From Pelagadaptatus aseana (GTDB taxonomy: Bacteria > Pseudomonadota > Gammaproteobacteria > Pseudomonadales > Cellvibrionaceae): DNA of 64,000 bases. Below, piece after piece: positions 26,107 through 34,416 of this stretch. The stretch is from NCBI GenBank assembly GCA_040365065.1, contig BAABNI010000002.1:186001-250000 (forward strand), written 5' to 3'. A program made the position numbers and the translations under genes. The stretch's first letter is position 1. Every line of letters begins with the position of its first letter. The notes under the pieces are model-generated. The model saw only the letters and a list, made by a program, of their open reading frames with translations. It had not been told where the DNA came from and made no database searches.

Positions 26107-27462
26107 TCACTCCTCCAGCAAGCCCTGCTGTCGGGCAAAGGCCAGAGTCTGATCCAGAGAGGTTTCCATTTTCGTCAGCAGCTCATCCACCTGCTCGCGA
26201 TTGATCACCAGTGGCGGGCAAACCGCCAGACTGTTGCCTGCCACCGCACGCAGAATCAAACCATTGTCCTGACAGCAGGCCACGGCCTTGGCGCCTACCT
26301 GACCGTCGGCAAAGGCTTTGCCCGTCTGCTTGTTGGCTACCATTTCTACTGCGCCGATCATGCCCTTGCCACGCACTTCGCCCACCAGCGGGTGATCGGT
26401 AAATTTGGCGCGCAGTTGCTGCTGCAGGTAATCACCCAGATCGGACGCATGTTCGAACAACTTATCGCGCTCGTAGATTTCAATGACTTTTAACGCCGCT
26501 GCGCAGGCTACCGGGTGGCCGGAATAGGTATAGCCATGTCCAAAAACGCCGACTTTGGAGGACGGGTCCACCATCGCCTCATACATGTCACCGCGAATCA
26601 ATGAGGCACTGATGGGGATATAGGCCGAAGACAATTGCTTGGCAAAAGTCATCATGTCCGGCTTTTCAATGTTCATGCTGTTACAGCCAAAATCAGCTCC
26701 GGTGCGGCCAAACCCGGTAATCACCTCATCGGCCCAGAACAGGATGTCATAGCGATTGAGAATTTCCTGAACCTTTTCGTAGTAACCCGCCGGCGGCACA
26801 ATCACCCCACTGGCACCGGTAATCGGCTCGGCAATAAAGGCGGCGATGGTCTCGGGCCCTTCGCGAATAATCATCTGTTCCAGATTGTTGGTGATGCGCG
26901 CGACAAACTGGGCTTCGGTTTCATCGCCAATACGGCCATTGAAATAGTGGGCGTGGTCGGTACGCAAAATCCCCAGTGCATCCAGTGGCGCTTCAAAGTG
27001 CGCCAGATTGGCCGGCAGACTGGTGAGTGAACCCGCAGCGACTGTGACACCGTGATAGGCCCGCTCGCGGGTAATGATTTTGCGCTTCTCCGGCTTACCA
27101 ATGGCATTGAAGTAATAACGCAGCATTTTGACGTGGGTGTCATTGCCATCGGAGCCGGAATTGCCAAAGAACACCTGGGCATTGTCCATGGGCACCATGG
27201 CAGACAACTTCTCGGCAAGGTCAATACCCACCTGATGGGATTTGCCACCAAACATATGGGAAAACGACAATTTACCCAGTTGCTCGTTGATGGTGTCAAT
27301 CAGCTCACGGTGGTTATAACCCAACGAGGTACACCAGAGCCCGGCCATCCCTTCCAGATAGGCTTTGCCCTGTTTGTCGTAAACATAAATGCCTTCACCG
27401 CGATCCAACACCAGTTGTTCTACGGCCTTGAGATTGGTTTGCGGATAAATAACGTGTGACAT
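26107..27462 (-). CDS. Class III PLP-dependent aminotransferase
   Basis: A 451-residue fold-type I aminotransferase. It shows the class III landmarks: FFGNSGSDGNDTHVKMLRYY, AFIAEPITGASGVIVPP, ILFWADEVITGFGRTG, and the PLP lysine in MMTFAKQLSSAYIP. The sequence sits in the omega-amino acid:pyruvate / putrescine / taurine:pyruvate group. The amino donor cannot be fixed by eye. It is divergent from an AbgT-family transporter across 256 bp, which may supply or export the substrate. A terminator follows, so it is a single-gene unit. Confidence 0.88.
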   Translation of the reverse strand: MSHVIYPQTNLKAVEQLVLDRGEGIYVYDKQGKAYLEGMAGLWCTSLGYNHRELIDTINEQLGKLSFSHMFGGKSHQVGIDLAEKLSAMVPMDNAQVFFGNSGSDGNDTHVKMLRYYFNAIGKPEKRKIITRERAYHGVTVAAGSLTSLPANLAHFEAPLDALGILRTDHAHYFNGRIGDETEAQFVARITNNLEQMIIREGPETIAAFIAEPITGASGVIVPPAGYYEKVQEILNRYDILFWADEVITGFGRTGADFGCNSMNIEKPDMMTFAKQLSSAYIPISASLIRGDMYEAMVDPSSKVGVFGHGYTYSGHPVACAAALKVIEIYERDKLFEHASDLGDYLQQQLRAKFTDHPLVGEVRGKGMIGAVEMVANKQTGKAFADGQVGAKAVACCQDNGLILRAVAGNSLAVCPPLVINREQVDELLTKMETSLDQTLAFARQQGLLEE

Positions 27463-27651
27463 ATGGATTCCTCACCTTGCTGTCTAACCTGTCAGGTATA
27501 TAAGAAGTAGCCTATCATCGAACCCGGAACCAATAAGTCACCGCAGCTCAAACTCAGGTTTTCCTAATATCAAACAATCATCGGACACATTGAAAATAAT
27601 CTGGCACACAGACTTTCAACCAATGGTCTGACAATTTATGGTTAATACTGG

Positions 27652-27675
27652 AATTGATACTAGTAATTGATACTA
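27652..27675. repeat. Direct repeat before the AbgT-family gene
   Basis: AATTGATACTA occurs twice with a 13-bp period (27652-27662 and 27665-27675), 44 bp before the AbgT-family ATG. A weaker relative (TTAATACTGG) precedes it. It could be a regulator site or part of the promoter. Confidence 0.5.
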
Positions 27676-27718
27676 AAAATAGGTGCTTTAAAAAGCCCTC
27701 AACAAGACTCAGCCAAAC

Positions 27719-29260
27719 ATGAATAGTTCCCCACAAAACCCGACACTGTCCTTTGGTCAAAAAGCTCTGACTCAGGTGGAGCGCATCGGCAACAGGCTGC
27801 CCGATCCAACCCTGTTGTTTATCGGCCTGCTGTTTATCACTTGGGTCCTGTCCTGGGCCCTGTCCTACATCGACTGGGGCGTTGCCGATCCCAGAACCGG
27901 TGAACCCCTGACGATTGTCAATCAACTCTCCGGTACGGCCATGGTGGGTTTTCTCGGGGATATGGTGGATAACTTTGCCCACTTCCACCCCATTGGGGTG
28001 GTATTGGTGGCCATGCTGGGTATCGGCGTGGCAGAGCACACGGGGTTTATCAATTCAGCCCTGATGGCCATGCTCAACGTCACCGCTCGCTGGCTGGTAA
28101 CGCCCATGCTGATTGCCGTGGGCATTCTCAGTCACACCGCAGCCGATGCCGGCTATGTGCTGGTCATCCCTCTGGGCGGCATCATCTTTTACGCCGCCGG
28201 GCGTCACCCATTGGCGGGAATAGCCGCCGCTTTTGCCGGCGTGTCTGGCGGTTTCTCCGCCAACTTTGTGCCATCGGTGATAGACCCCATGCTGCAGGGC
28301 ATCACCCAATCCAGCGCCCAGATTCTCGACCCGGAAATTGTTCTCAACCCCCTCAATAACTTCTACTTTACCGCCTCGTCGTCGCTGCTGATCATTCTGG
28401 TGGGTTGGTATATCACAGATAAAATTATTGAACCGCGACTGCAGAGCGCCTCACTGGACGAGGACCTGAGCGATATGCCCTCCATGGAGCCTCTGGGCGA
28501 ACAGGAGCGCAAAGGGCTGCGTGCGGCGCTGCTGACCATGGTGGTAACCATTGGTTTGCTGGCTCTGTCGACACTTCCGGAAACCTCCCCCTGGCGCGGC
28601 CAGAACGGCTCGCTGGCGGAACTGGGCGCACCCCTGATGAACGCCATCGTCCCGCTGATCTTCCTGATCTTTTTATTACCGGGGATTGTTTACGGATACG
28701 TGGCCGGCACCGTCAACAGTGCCAAGGACATCATTGATGGCATGACCAAGGCGATGGAAAGCATGGCCTATTATCTGGTGATCATGTTTTTTATTGCCCA
28801 GTTTATCTACGCCTTTTCCCAATCCAATCTGGGTATTCTGCTGGCGGTGAAGGGCGCGGCAGCACTGCAGGCAGCGGGCCTGCCTGCGGCGGTGACCATT
28901 ATCGGAATCATTGTTCTGACCGGACTGCTGAATCTGTTCATCGGCTCAGCCTCGGCCAAATGGGCACTACTGGCACCGATCTTTGTACCTATGCTGATGG
29001 AACTGGGTATCTCCCCGGACCTGACCCAGGCAGCTTATCGGGTGGGCGATTCCGCCACCAACATCATTACGCCCCTAATGCCCTACTTCCCGCTGGTGGT
29101 GGTTTATTGTCAGCGCTATATCAAGAGCTCGGGTATCGGCACAGTGACTGCGCTGATGCTGCCCTACTCACTGATCTTCCTGACCATCTGGACGGCCTAT
29201 CTGCTGCTGTACTGGAATCTGGGCTTACCGCTGGGATTACAGGCCAACTACGCTTACTGA
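27719..29260 (+). CDS. AbgT-family transporter
   Basis: A 513-residue inner-membrane protein with about a dozen hydrophobic helices and two re-entrant-type segments. Family motifs include AADAGYVLVIPLGGIIFYAAGRHP and FIGSASAKWALLAPIFVPML, with SATNIITPLMPYFPLV near the end. AbgT members import p-aminobenzoyl-glutamate (E. coli AbgT) or export antifolates (MtrF, YdaH). Which applies here is unknown, and no abgAB peptidase genes are adjacent. It overlaps the convergent hydrolase gene by 7 bp. Confidence 0.92.
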   Translation: MNSSPQNPTLSFGQKALTQVERIGNRLPDPTLLFIGLLFITWVLSWALSYIDWGVADPRTGEPLTIVNQLSGTAMVGFLGDMVDNFAHFHPIGVVLVAMLGIGVAEHTGFINSALMAMLNVTARWLVTPMLIAVGILSHTAADAGYVLVIPLGGIIFYAAGRHPLAGIAAAFAGVSGGFSANFVPSVIDPMLQGITQSSAQILDPEIVLNPLNNFYFTASSSLLIILVGWYITDKIIEPRLQSASLDEDLSDMPSMEPLGEQERKGLRAALLTMVVTIGLLALSTLPETSPWRGQNGSLAELGAPLMNAIVPLIFLIFLLPGIVYGYVAGTVNSAKDIIDGMTKAMESMAYYLVIMFFIAQFIYAFSQSNLGILLAVKGAAALQAAGLPAAVTIIGIIVLTGLLNLFIGSASAKWALLAPIFVPMLMELGISPDLTQAAYRVGDSATNIITPLMPYFPLVVVYCQRYIKSSGIGTVTALMLPYSLIFLTIWTAYLLLYWNLGLPLGLQANYAY

Positions 29261-30030
29261 TCCAGAAATTCACACACCAGGGCATTGAACTCTTGCGGCT
29301 TTTCCGCGTGGAGCCAGTGCCCGGTGCCCTCAAGGGTTTTGATATCGGCGTTGGGGTGGTATTGATGAATCGCCCATTCATCCTGTGGTAATACATAGTC
29401 CGATGCCCCACCACGAATATACAGAACGGCCCCCTCAAAAGGCATCACCAGATCCGGCGCACACCGAACTGACTCATAACCGGCTTTGATGGCATCGAGA
29501 TTACAGCGCCACTGAAAGCCCCCCGATTCGGCTCGCACCAGATTGGTCAACAAAAATGAGCGCACGCCAGACTCGGACAAGTGGGCCTGCATCAACCCAT
29601 CCGCCTCGCGACGACTGGCAACCACACTGGGATCTACCGCATCGAAAGCGGCAAAAATGTCATCATGCCCCGGCTCATAATCCACCGGCGCAATATCAGC
29701 CACCAGTAATTTATGAATCAACTCAGGATGATCCTGACTCAACTGGATACCCACCTTGCCCCCCAGAGAGTGGCCAATGTAATCCACCCGGTGCCAACCC
29801 TGCCCCCGGATCAGGCGCGCGATGTCTTCAGCCATGTCTCGTTGAGTCATACTGTCGGCGTGAAATGAACGGCCGTGATTGCGCAAGTCCACCAGACACA
29901 CCGGGCGGTCGTCGATGGCCCGAGCGATACCCAACAGATTTTCACCGGCACCAAACAGGCCGTGAACCAACAACACCGGGATGCCGGACTTTTCTGGGTT
30001 GATAAACCGAGTATTGAGGGAGGGGTGCAT
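29254..30030 (-). CDS. Alpha/beta hydrolase, YbfF-like esterase
   Basis: A 258-residue alpha/beta hydrolase. It starts NTRFINPEKSGIPVLLVHGLFG with the oxyanion HGLFG, has the nucleophile elbow GHSLGGKVG, and ends with the catalytic histidine in GTGHWLHAEKPQEF. This matches the YbfF acyl-CoA/ester hydrolase group in length and motifs. It is convergent with the AbgT gene, overlapping its last seven bases, and divergent from the GMC oxidoreductase gene. The physiological substrate is unknown. Confidence 0.88.
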   Translation of the reverse strand: MHPSLNTRFINPEKSGIPVLLVHGLFGAGENLLGIARAIDDRPVCLVDLRNHGRSFHADSMTQRDMAEDIARLIRGQGWHRVDYIGHSLGGKVGIQLSQDHPELIHKLLVADIAPVDYEPGHDDIFAAFDAVDPSVVASRREADGLMQAHLSESGVRSFLLTNLVRAESGGFQWRCNLDAIKAGYESVRCAPDLVMPFEGAVLYIRGGASDYVLPQDEWAIHQYHPNADIKTLEGTGHWLHAEKPQEFNALVCEFLDQ

Positions 30031-30160
30031 AGAAGGCTCTGTCTGCGATCAGGAAAAACAAGCGGCATTAAACTTCGACCAAGCGCCAGTTGCAAGCCGG
30101 CTAAAGACCATGCCACCCTGAGACAAAAGCAACCCGATCATAAACAGCTCTATCTAAATC

Positions 30161-31771
30161 ATGCAAAGTTACGATTACATTATTGTAGGTGCCGGTACCG
30201 CCGGCTGTGTGTTGGCCAACCGCCTTAGCGCCGACCCAAGCAAATCCGTGTTACTGCTGGAAGCCGGAGGCAAAGACAATTATTTCTGGATCGATATTCC
30301 AGTGGGCTACCTGTTCACCATCAATAACCCACGCACGGACTGGTGCCTGCAAACCGAGACCGACCCGGGCCTGAACGGCCGGAGCTTGGGCTACGCCCGT
30401 GGCAAGGTACTGGGGGGCTGCTCCTCGATCAATGCCATGATCTATATGCGCGGCCAGAAGAGCGACTACGATCACTGGGCCGATCTGGGCAACCGCGGTT
30501 GGGGCTGGGACGAGGTCCTGCCGGTATTCAAAAAATCCGAGAGTTACCAGCACGGTGCCGACCCCTGGCACGGTAGCGATGGCGAACTTCGGGTCGAAGA
30601 GCGTCGAGTCAACTGGGAGATTCTCGATGCCTGGCGCGATGCCGCTGAAGAATGCGGCATCCCCAAAATCCCTGAGTACAATCGCGGCGACAATTTTGGT
30701 ACTGCCTATTTTCAGATGAATCAGCGCAAGGGCAAGCGCTGCAGCGCCGCTCATGCGTTTCTGCATCCAATCAAAACCCGCTCCAATCTCACCATTGTGA
30801 CCCACGCCGAGGTTCAGAACATTGCGTTTGAAGATCGCAATGGCCAGTTGACCGCCACAGGGGTAAAGGTGCGTATCAACAACAACGAGGAGCAACTGTT
30901 TCAGGCCCGCGCCGAAGTGATTCTCTCCGCAGGCAGTGTCGCCTCGCCACAACTGCTGCAATTGTCCGGTATTGGCCCCAAAAACCTGTTGCAACAACAG
31001 GGTATCAGCGTACAAAAGGAACTGCCCGGGGTGGGTGAAAACCTGCAAGATCACCTGCAGATTCGCACCATCTACAAAGTATCCAACACCCAGACCCTGA
31101 ATCAAAAAGCCGGCAGCCTCTGGGGCAAAATGAAGATGGGACTGGAATACGCCCTGTTCAAAACCGGTCCGCTGACCATGCCACCGTCGCAATTGGGGGC
31201 ATTTGCCAAAAGCGATCCGTCCCAGCCCAGCGCCAACATCGAATGGCATGTGCAGCCATTATCACTGGACAAATTTGGTGAGCCACTGCATCAATTCAAC
31301 GCCATAACCCCCTCGGTGTGTAATCTGCGTCCCAGCAGTCGTGGTCACATTCGGATTCAGAGCCCAACCGCTGGTGCTCCGCCGCGCATTACCATGAACT
31401 ATCTGGCAACCGCCGAGGACCAGCAGGTGGCCATTGATGGCCTGAACTTTACCCGTCGTATTATGGCTGCCGACGCCCTCAGACCCTTCGCCCCACAGGA
31501 GTGGCTACCGGGGCCGGAGTTAACAACGCCCGCAGAGCTGCTCAAGGCCGCGGGGGATCTGGGCACCACCATTTTTCACCCGGTTGGGACCTGTAAAATG
31601 GGCCAAGACCCGATGGCCGTGGTCAATGACCGCCTGCAGGTGCATGGGGTTAACAATTTACGTGTCATTGATGCGTCGATCATGCCCACCATCACGTCGG
31701 GCAATACCAATGCACCTACGGTCATGATCGCGGAAAAAGGGGCGGAATTTATTCTTCAGGGAAACCCGTGA
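30161..31771 (+). CDS. GMC-family FAD oxidoreductase (choline/alcohol dehydrogenase-like)
   Basis: A 536-residue flavoenzyme. The N-terminal dinucleotide fold is YIIVGAGTAGCVLANRL. GMC signature 1 is visible at GKVLGGCSSINAMIYMRG and signature 2 at GSVASPQLLQLSGIGP. The catalytic region has FHPVGTCKMG with the active histidine and a second site in SGNTNAPT. Members oxidise choline, long-chain alcohols or polyethylene glycol. The neighbouring lipid gene makes an alcohol substrate plausible, but this is inference. There is no betaine aldehyde dehydrogenase or betI nearby, which argues against a dedicated choline enzyme. Confidence 0.88.
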   Translation: MQSYDYIIVGAGTAGCVLANRLSADPSKSVLLLEAGGKDNYFWIDIPVGYLFTINNPRTDWCLQTETDPGLNGRSLGYARGKVLGGCSSINAMIYMRGQKSDYDHWADLGNRGWGWDEVLPVFKKSESYQHGADPWHGSDGELRVEERRVNWEILDAWRDAAEECGIPKIPEYNRGDNFGTAYFQMNQRKGKRCSAAHAFLHPIKTRSNLTIVTHAEVQNIAFEDRNGQLTATGVKVRINNNEEQLFQARAEVILSAGSVASPQLLQLSGIGPKNLLQQQGISVQKELPGVGENLQDHLQIRTIYKVSNTQTLNQKAGSLWGKMKMGLEYALFKTGPLTMPPSQLGAFAKSDPSQPSANIEWHVQPLSLDKFGEPLHQFNAITPSVCNLRPSSRGHIRIQSPTAGAPPRITMNYLATAEDQQVAIDGLNFTRRIMAADALRPFAPQEWLPGPELTTPAELLKAAGDLGTTIFHPVGTCKMGQDPMAVVNDRLQVHGVNNLRVIDASIMPTITSGNTNAPTVMIAEKGAEFILQGNP

Positions 31772-31814
31772 GCCGCACACAGGCGGCTCATATCAATATG
31801 GGGTAAATTTGAAA

Positions 31815-32225
31815 TCAGGCGTGGGCGGGGTGATCAATCTTATCGATAATTTCTTCGATGACCCGGGTTCGACACAGGGCCCCGACCACCTTCTTGCCCT
31901 TCAATACTGGCAGCACGCGGCGCTTGTTTTTGAGCATCAATTCAGCAGCATTGATCAAACCGGTATCTGCCGTCACGGTACACACATCGGTGCTCATGCG
32001 GTCGCGAACCAGTTCGCCGATCTGCTCAAAGTAGCCACCCATCAGAGTGCCCCCCATGCAATCGGCCTCAGACAGAATGCCCAACAGCTCGCCGTTGGCA
32101 TCCACCACGGAAGCAGCCGTCACCCCCTTGGCCAGTAATTGACGCATGGCCACAATCACACCGATATCGGAATCGATGGTTAATGGCTTGGCGTCCATCA
32201 AATCAGAAACAACTAACGAATCCAT
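31815..32225 (-). CDS. Tandem CBS-domain protein
   Basis: A 136-residue protein made of two CBS domains (about 8-60 and 75-130), with the typical VVDANGELLGILSEAD and VLPVLKGKKVVGAL turns. Such stand-alone Bateman modules bind adenosine nucleotides and regulate partner proteins. It is a single gene facing the GMC gene. A second, unrelated-looking CBS-pair protein is encoded at 33887-34330. The partner is unknown. Confidence 0.85.
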   Translation of the reverse strand: MDSLVVSDLMDAKPLTIDSDIGVIVAMRQLLAKGVTAASVVDANGELLGILSEADCMGGTLMGGYFEQIGELVRDRMSTDVCTVTADTGLINAAELMLKNKRRVLPVLKGKKVVGALCRTRVIEEIIDKIDHPAHA

Positions 32226-32412
32226 AACTTCACTCCATGGTTATTATCGGACAGCAGGCATTCAAATAATTGAACTCACCCCCAAAACCAGCATACACCA
32301 AACACCCGGGGTGTGAAGCGATCAATGGTCATTTACCCGACTAACGACTAGACTCAAATCAACCCCAAGCCCAAAAAATCCAACTCACTCCCAGCAAGTC
32401 CGGAAAAGCCCA

Positions 32413-33816
32413 ATGGCTGCAGAGAAACACATAATCGTGCCTTTGTTCGCGCTGCCAAAACTGATTGGCCTGATACTACTCTGCCTCCATGTTTACCCAC
32501 CCCTGGTTCAGGCCTCCTCCGAGCCACTCAAAACCCTGAGACTGAGTTGTGTCTTAATGCCCGACTCCCAGATCTACAACTTTATTCTTGGTCGCTACAA
32601 CAGGGCCTGGAATCCTCTGGGGTATCGCATTGAATTTGTCCATGCCTCACCCGCAAACGCCATCCCAATGCTGCGATTGGGAATGGTGGATGGCAGCTGC
32701 GGTCGCGATCGGGATTTTGCCAAAATCCACAACGTGCCCAACATGGCGCCCCTGCAACAGCCCTCGGCCACCTCGACCATCCACGCCATCGCCCTGAGAG
32801 GCGCGAACATTGATCCCGACCGACAGAAACTGAAAGTGGGCTACATCCCAACCTTCAAACGGGTATCCGCCAAAGTCGGTGAGATGGGTTACGGCGAACT
32901 GATCCAATTCGAGACCATGAAACAAATGATCGGCGCACTCAAATCGTCGGCCATCGATCTGGCGGTGGTACCGGATGTTTTCCTCCATTCCAGAGACCAG
33001 CAATTTATTGAGAGCTTCACCACTCACGCCGTGGTGCTGACGCAAACGGCCTATGCGCAACTTGACCGAAAATGGCACCACCTGATCAAACCCTTCAGCC
33101 GCCGTCTGGCTGTGGTCAACGCCGAAGCCGGTCACAGCCAACCGACGGCCCGCTTCAAGCGTTCTTCAACTGACGACAAGCAAATCATCTTCAGCTGCGG
33201 TATCCGCCCCGATGGCCAATCGTTCATTGATTTCGGCAAAGCCGCTGAAACAGCCTTCAACAATCTGGGTTACGACTTCAAACTTATTTATCTGTCGCGG
33301 TTACGGGAACGGGTCGAACTCGAACAGGGTCATATTGATGGCAGTTGCGCTCGCAGCGCCCACTACATTGAACACATCAGCACTAACACCCTGATGATTA
33401 AAACCCCGCTGGCTCGTGACAATATGGATATTTTCAGCAATGACCCGGACGTGCGGATCAACAACCTGTCGGAACTGCCTGACGCCAAAACAGTCGGCTT
33501 TGTCAGAGGCAGTTACACGGTTACTCATCATCTGAAGAACAGCCGCAGACAATTGGTGGAGGTGCCGGATATAGCCACTGGTCTTAGAATGCTCGACAGC
33601 GGCAAACTGGATTTCTTTGTGGATTTTAAGCACGCTGTGATCGAGTACCTGGACTTACTGCCTCTGAACAACACCGTCTACACCTCAGGGCGACTGACAA
33701 CCTCGCTGTTTTATCCCTCCATCCACAAAAAGCACGCCAGCCTGCTACCGGAGCTGAACAGGGAATTCGAGAAAATACTCAACGCCAAAGGGCAACAAAC
33801 CCTGCTTAAGCGCTGA
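32413..33816 (+). CDS. Secreted protein with two tandem SBP_bac_3-like solute-binding domains
   Basis: A 467-residue exported protein. The N-terminus carries a hydrophobic segment (FALPKLIGLILLCLHVYPPL) ending near QASSEP. Residues about 40-245 and 255-455 are two copies of the same periplasmic-binding-protein-like domain. LRLSCVLMPDSQIYNF...PLGYRIEF...RLGMVDGSCGRDRDF in copy one matches IIFSCGIRPDGQSFIDF...NLGYDFKL...EQGHIDGSCARSAHY in copy two. Both keep a DGSC-x-R motif that is not a usual solute-binding residue set. There is no permease or ATPase gene beside it. The function is unknown; a sensory or scavenging role is possible. Confidence 0.75.
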   Translation: MAAEKHIIVPLFALPKLIGLILLCLHVYPPLVQASSEPLKTLRLSCVLMPDSQIYNFILGRYNRAWNPLGYRIEFVHASPANAIPMLRLGMVDGSCGRDRDFAKIHNVPNMAPLQQPSATSTIHAIALRGANIDPDRQKLKVGYIPTFKRVSAKVGEMGYGELIQFETMKQMIGALKSSAIDLAVVPDVFLHSRDQQFIESFTTHAVVLTQTAYAQLDRKWHHLIKPFSRRLAVVNAEAGHSQPTARFKRSSTDDKQIIFSCGIRPDGQSFIDFGKAAETAFNNLGYDFKLIYLSRLRERVELEQGHIDGSCARSAHYIEHISTNTLMIKTPLARDNMDIFSNDPDVRINNLSELPDAKTVGFVRGSYTVTHHLKNSRRQLVEVPDIATGLRMLDSGKLDFFVDFKHAVIEYLDLLPLNNTVYTSGRLTTSLFYPSIHKKHASLLPELNREFEKILNAKGQQTLLKR

Positions 33817-33886
33817 CCCAGATCAAAGAGCTTCTGCGAGCCACCAATTAGCCTTAAGAGAGAACAACCAAACAAGGATTATTTCC

Positions 33887-34330
33887 ATGCCAAGCAAACA
33901 CATGCCTCATATGCTCTCCGTAATGGTGCCCTTCCCATACTCCATAGCAGCCGGAGCTTCGCTGGTCGATGCCGAAGCCATGATGCAGCAACATCAGATC
34001 CGTCATCTTCCTGTCGTGGACAACGACGATATTGTTGGCGTCATTTCCGATCGGGATTTGCAAAAGGCCGTTTCCATTGGCCATAAACTGCAGGATGAAG
34101 CCGACCTGATGGTGGGCGATCTGGTGACCCATCGCCCCTACATGGTGGACATCGGCGACCCCGTGGCCATTGTGGTTTCAGCCATGGCCGACAAACGCCT
34201 GGGTTCGGTCATCGTGTTAAAAGAAGGCGACATCGCCGGCATATTTACCGCCGTGGATGCCCTTGAGCACTACAGCGAACTGTTGCACGATCTGTACGAC
34301 CCGGAAGGCGGCGGTGACGAAGCGGCCTGA
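33887..34330 (+). CDS. Tandem CBS-domain protein
   Basis: A 147-residue pair of CBS domains (about 12-65 and 80-135), including HLPVVDNDDIVGVISDRDLQKAV. It ends in an acidic tail (DPEGGGDEAA). It has a good AAGGA 8 bp before its ATG and lies 70 bp after the tandem solute-binding gene and 86 bp before the wax ester synthase gene, all on the plus strand. A regulatory link to either neighbour is possible but untested. Confidence 0.85.
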   Translation: MPSKHMPHMLSVMVPFPYSIAAGASLVDAEAMMQQHQIRHLPVVDNDDIVGVISDRDLQKAVSIGHKLQDEADLMVGDLVTHRPYMVDIGDPVAIVVSAMADKRLGSVIVLKEGDIAGIFTAVDALEHYSELLHDLYDPEGGGDEAA

Positions 34331-34416
34331 GAGACAGGCCAAAGAAAGATTCTGCGTTCACTTCTATACTCAGTGGATAGCAAATACAACGACAACAATA
34401 CCAACAAGGAATGCCC

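Noticed and set aside
25933..26493. An open frame running from the FNT upstream region into the aminotransferase 3' end
   Set aside because: It reads through a terminator hairpin and then antisense through a conserved gene.
30251..31249. A 332-codon open frame antisense to the GMC oxidoreductase
   Set aside because: Mirror of conserved coding sequence; no recognisable domain.
31769..31790. Hairpin TGAGCCGC-N6-GCGGCTCA after the GMC gene as a terminator
   Set aside because: It overlaps the stop codon and has no T-run; left out as unsupported.
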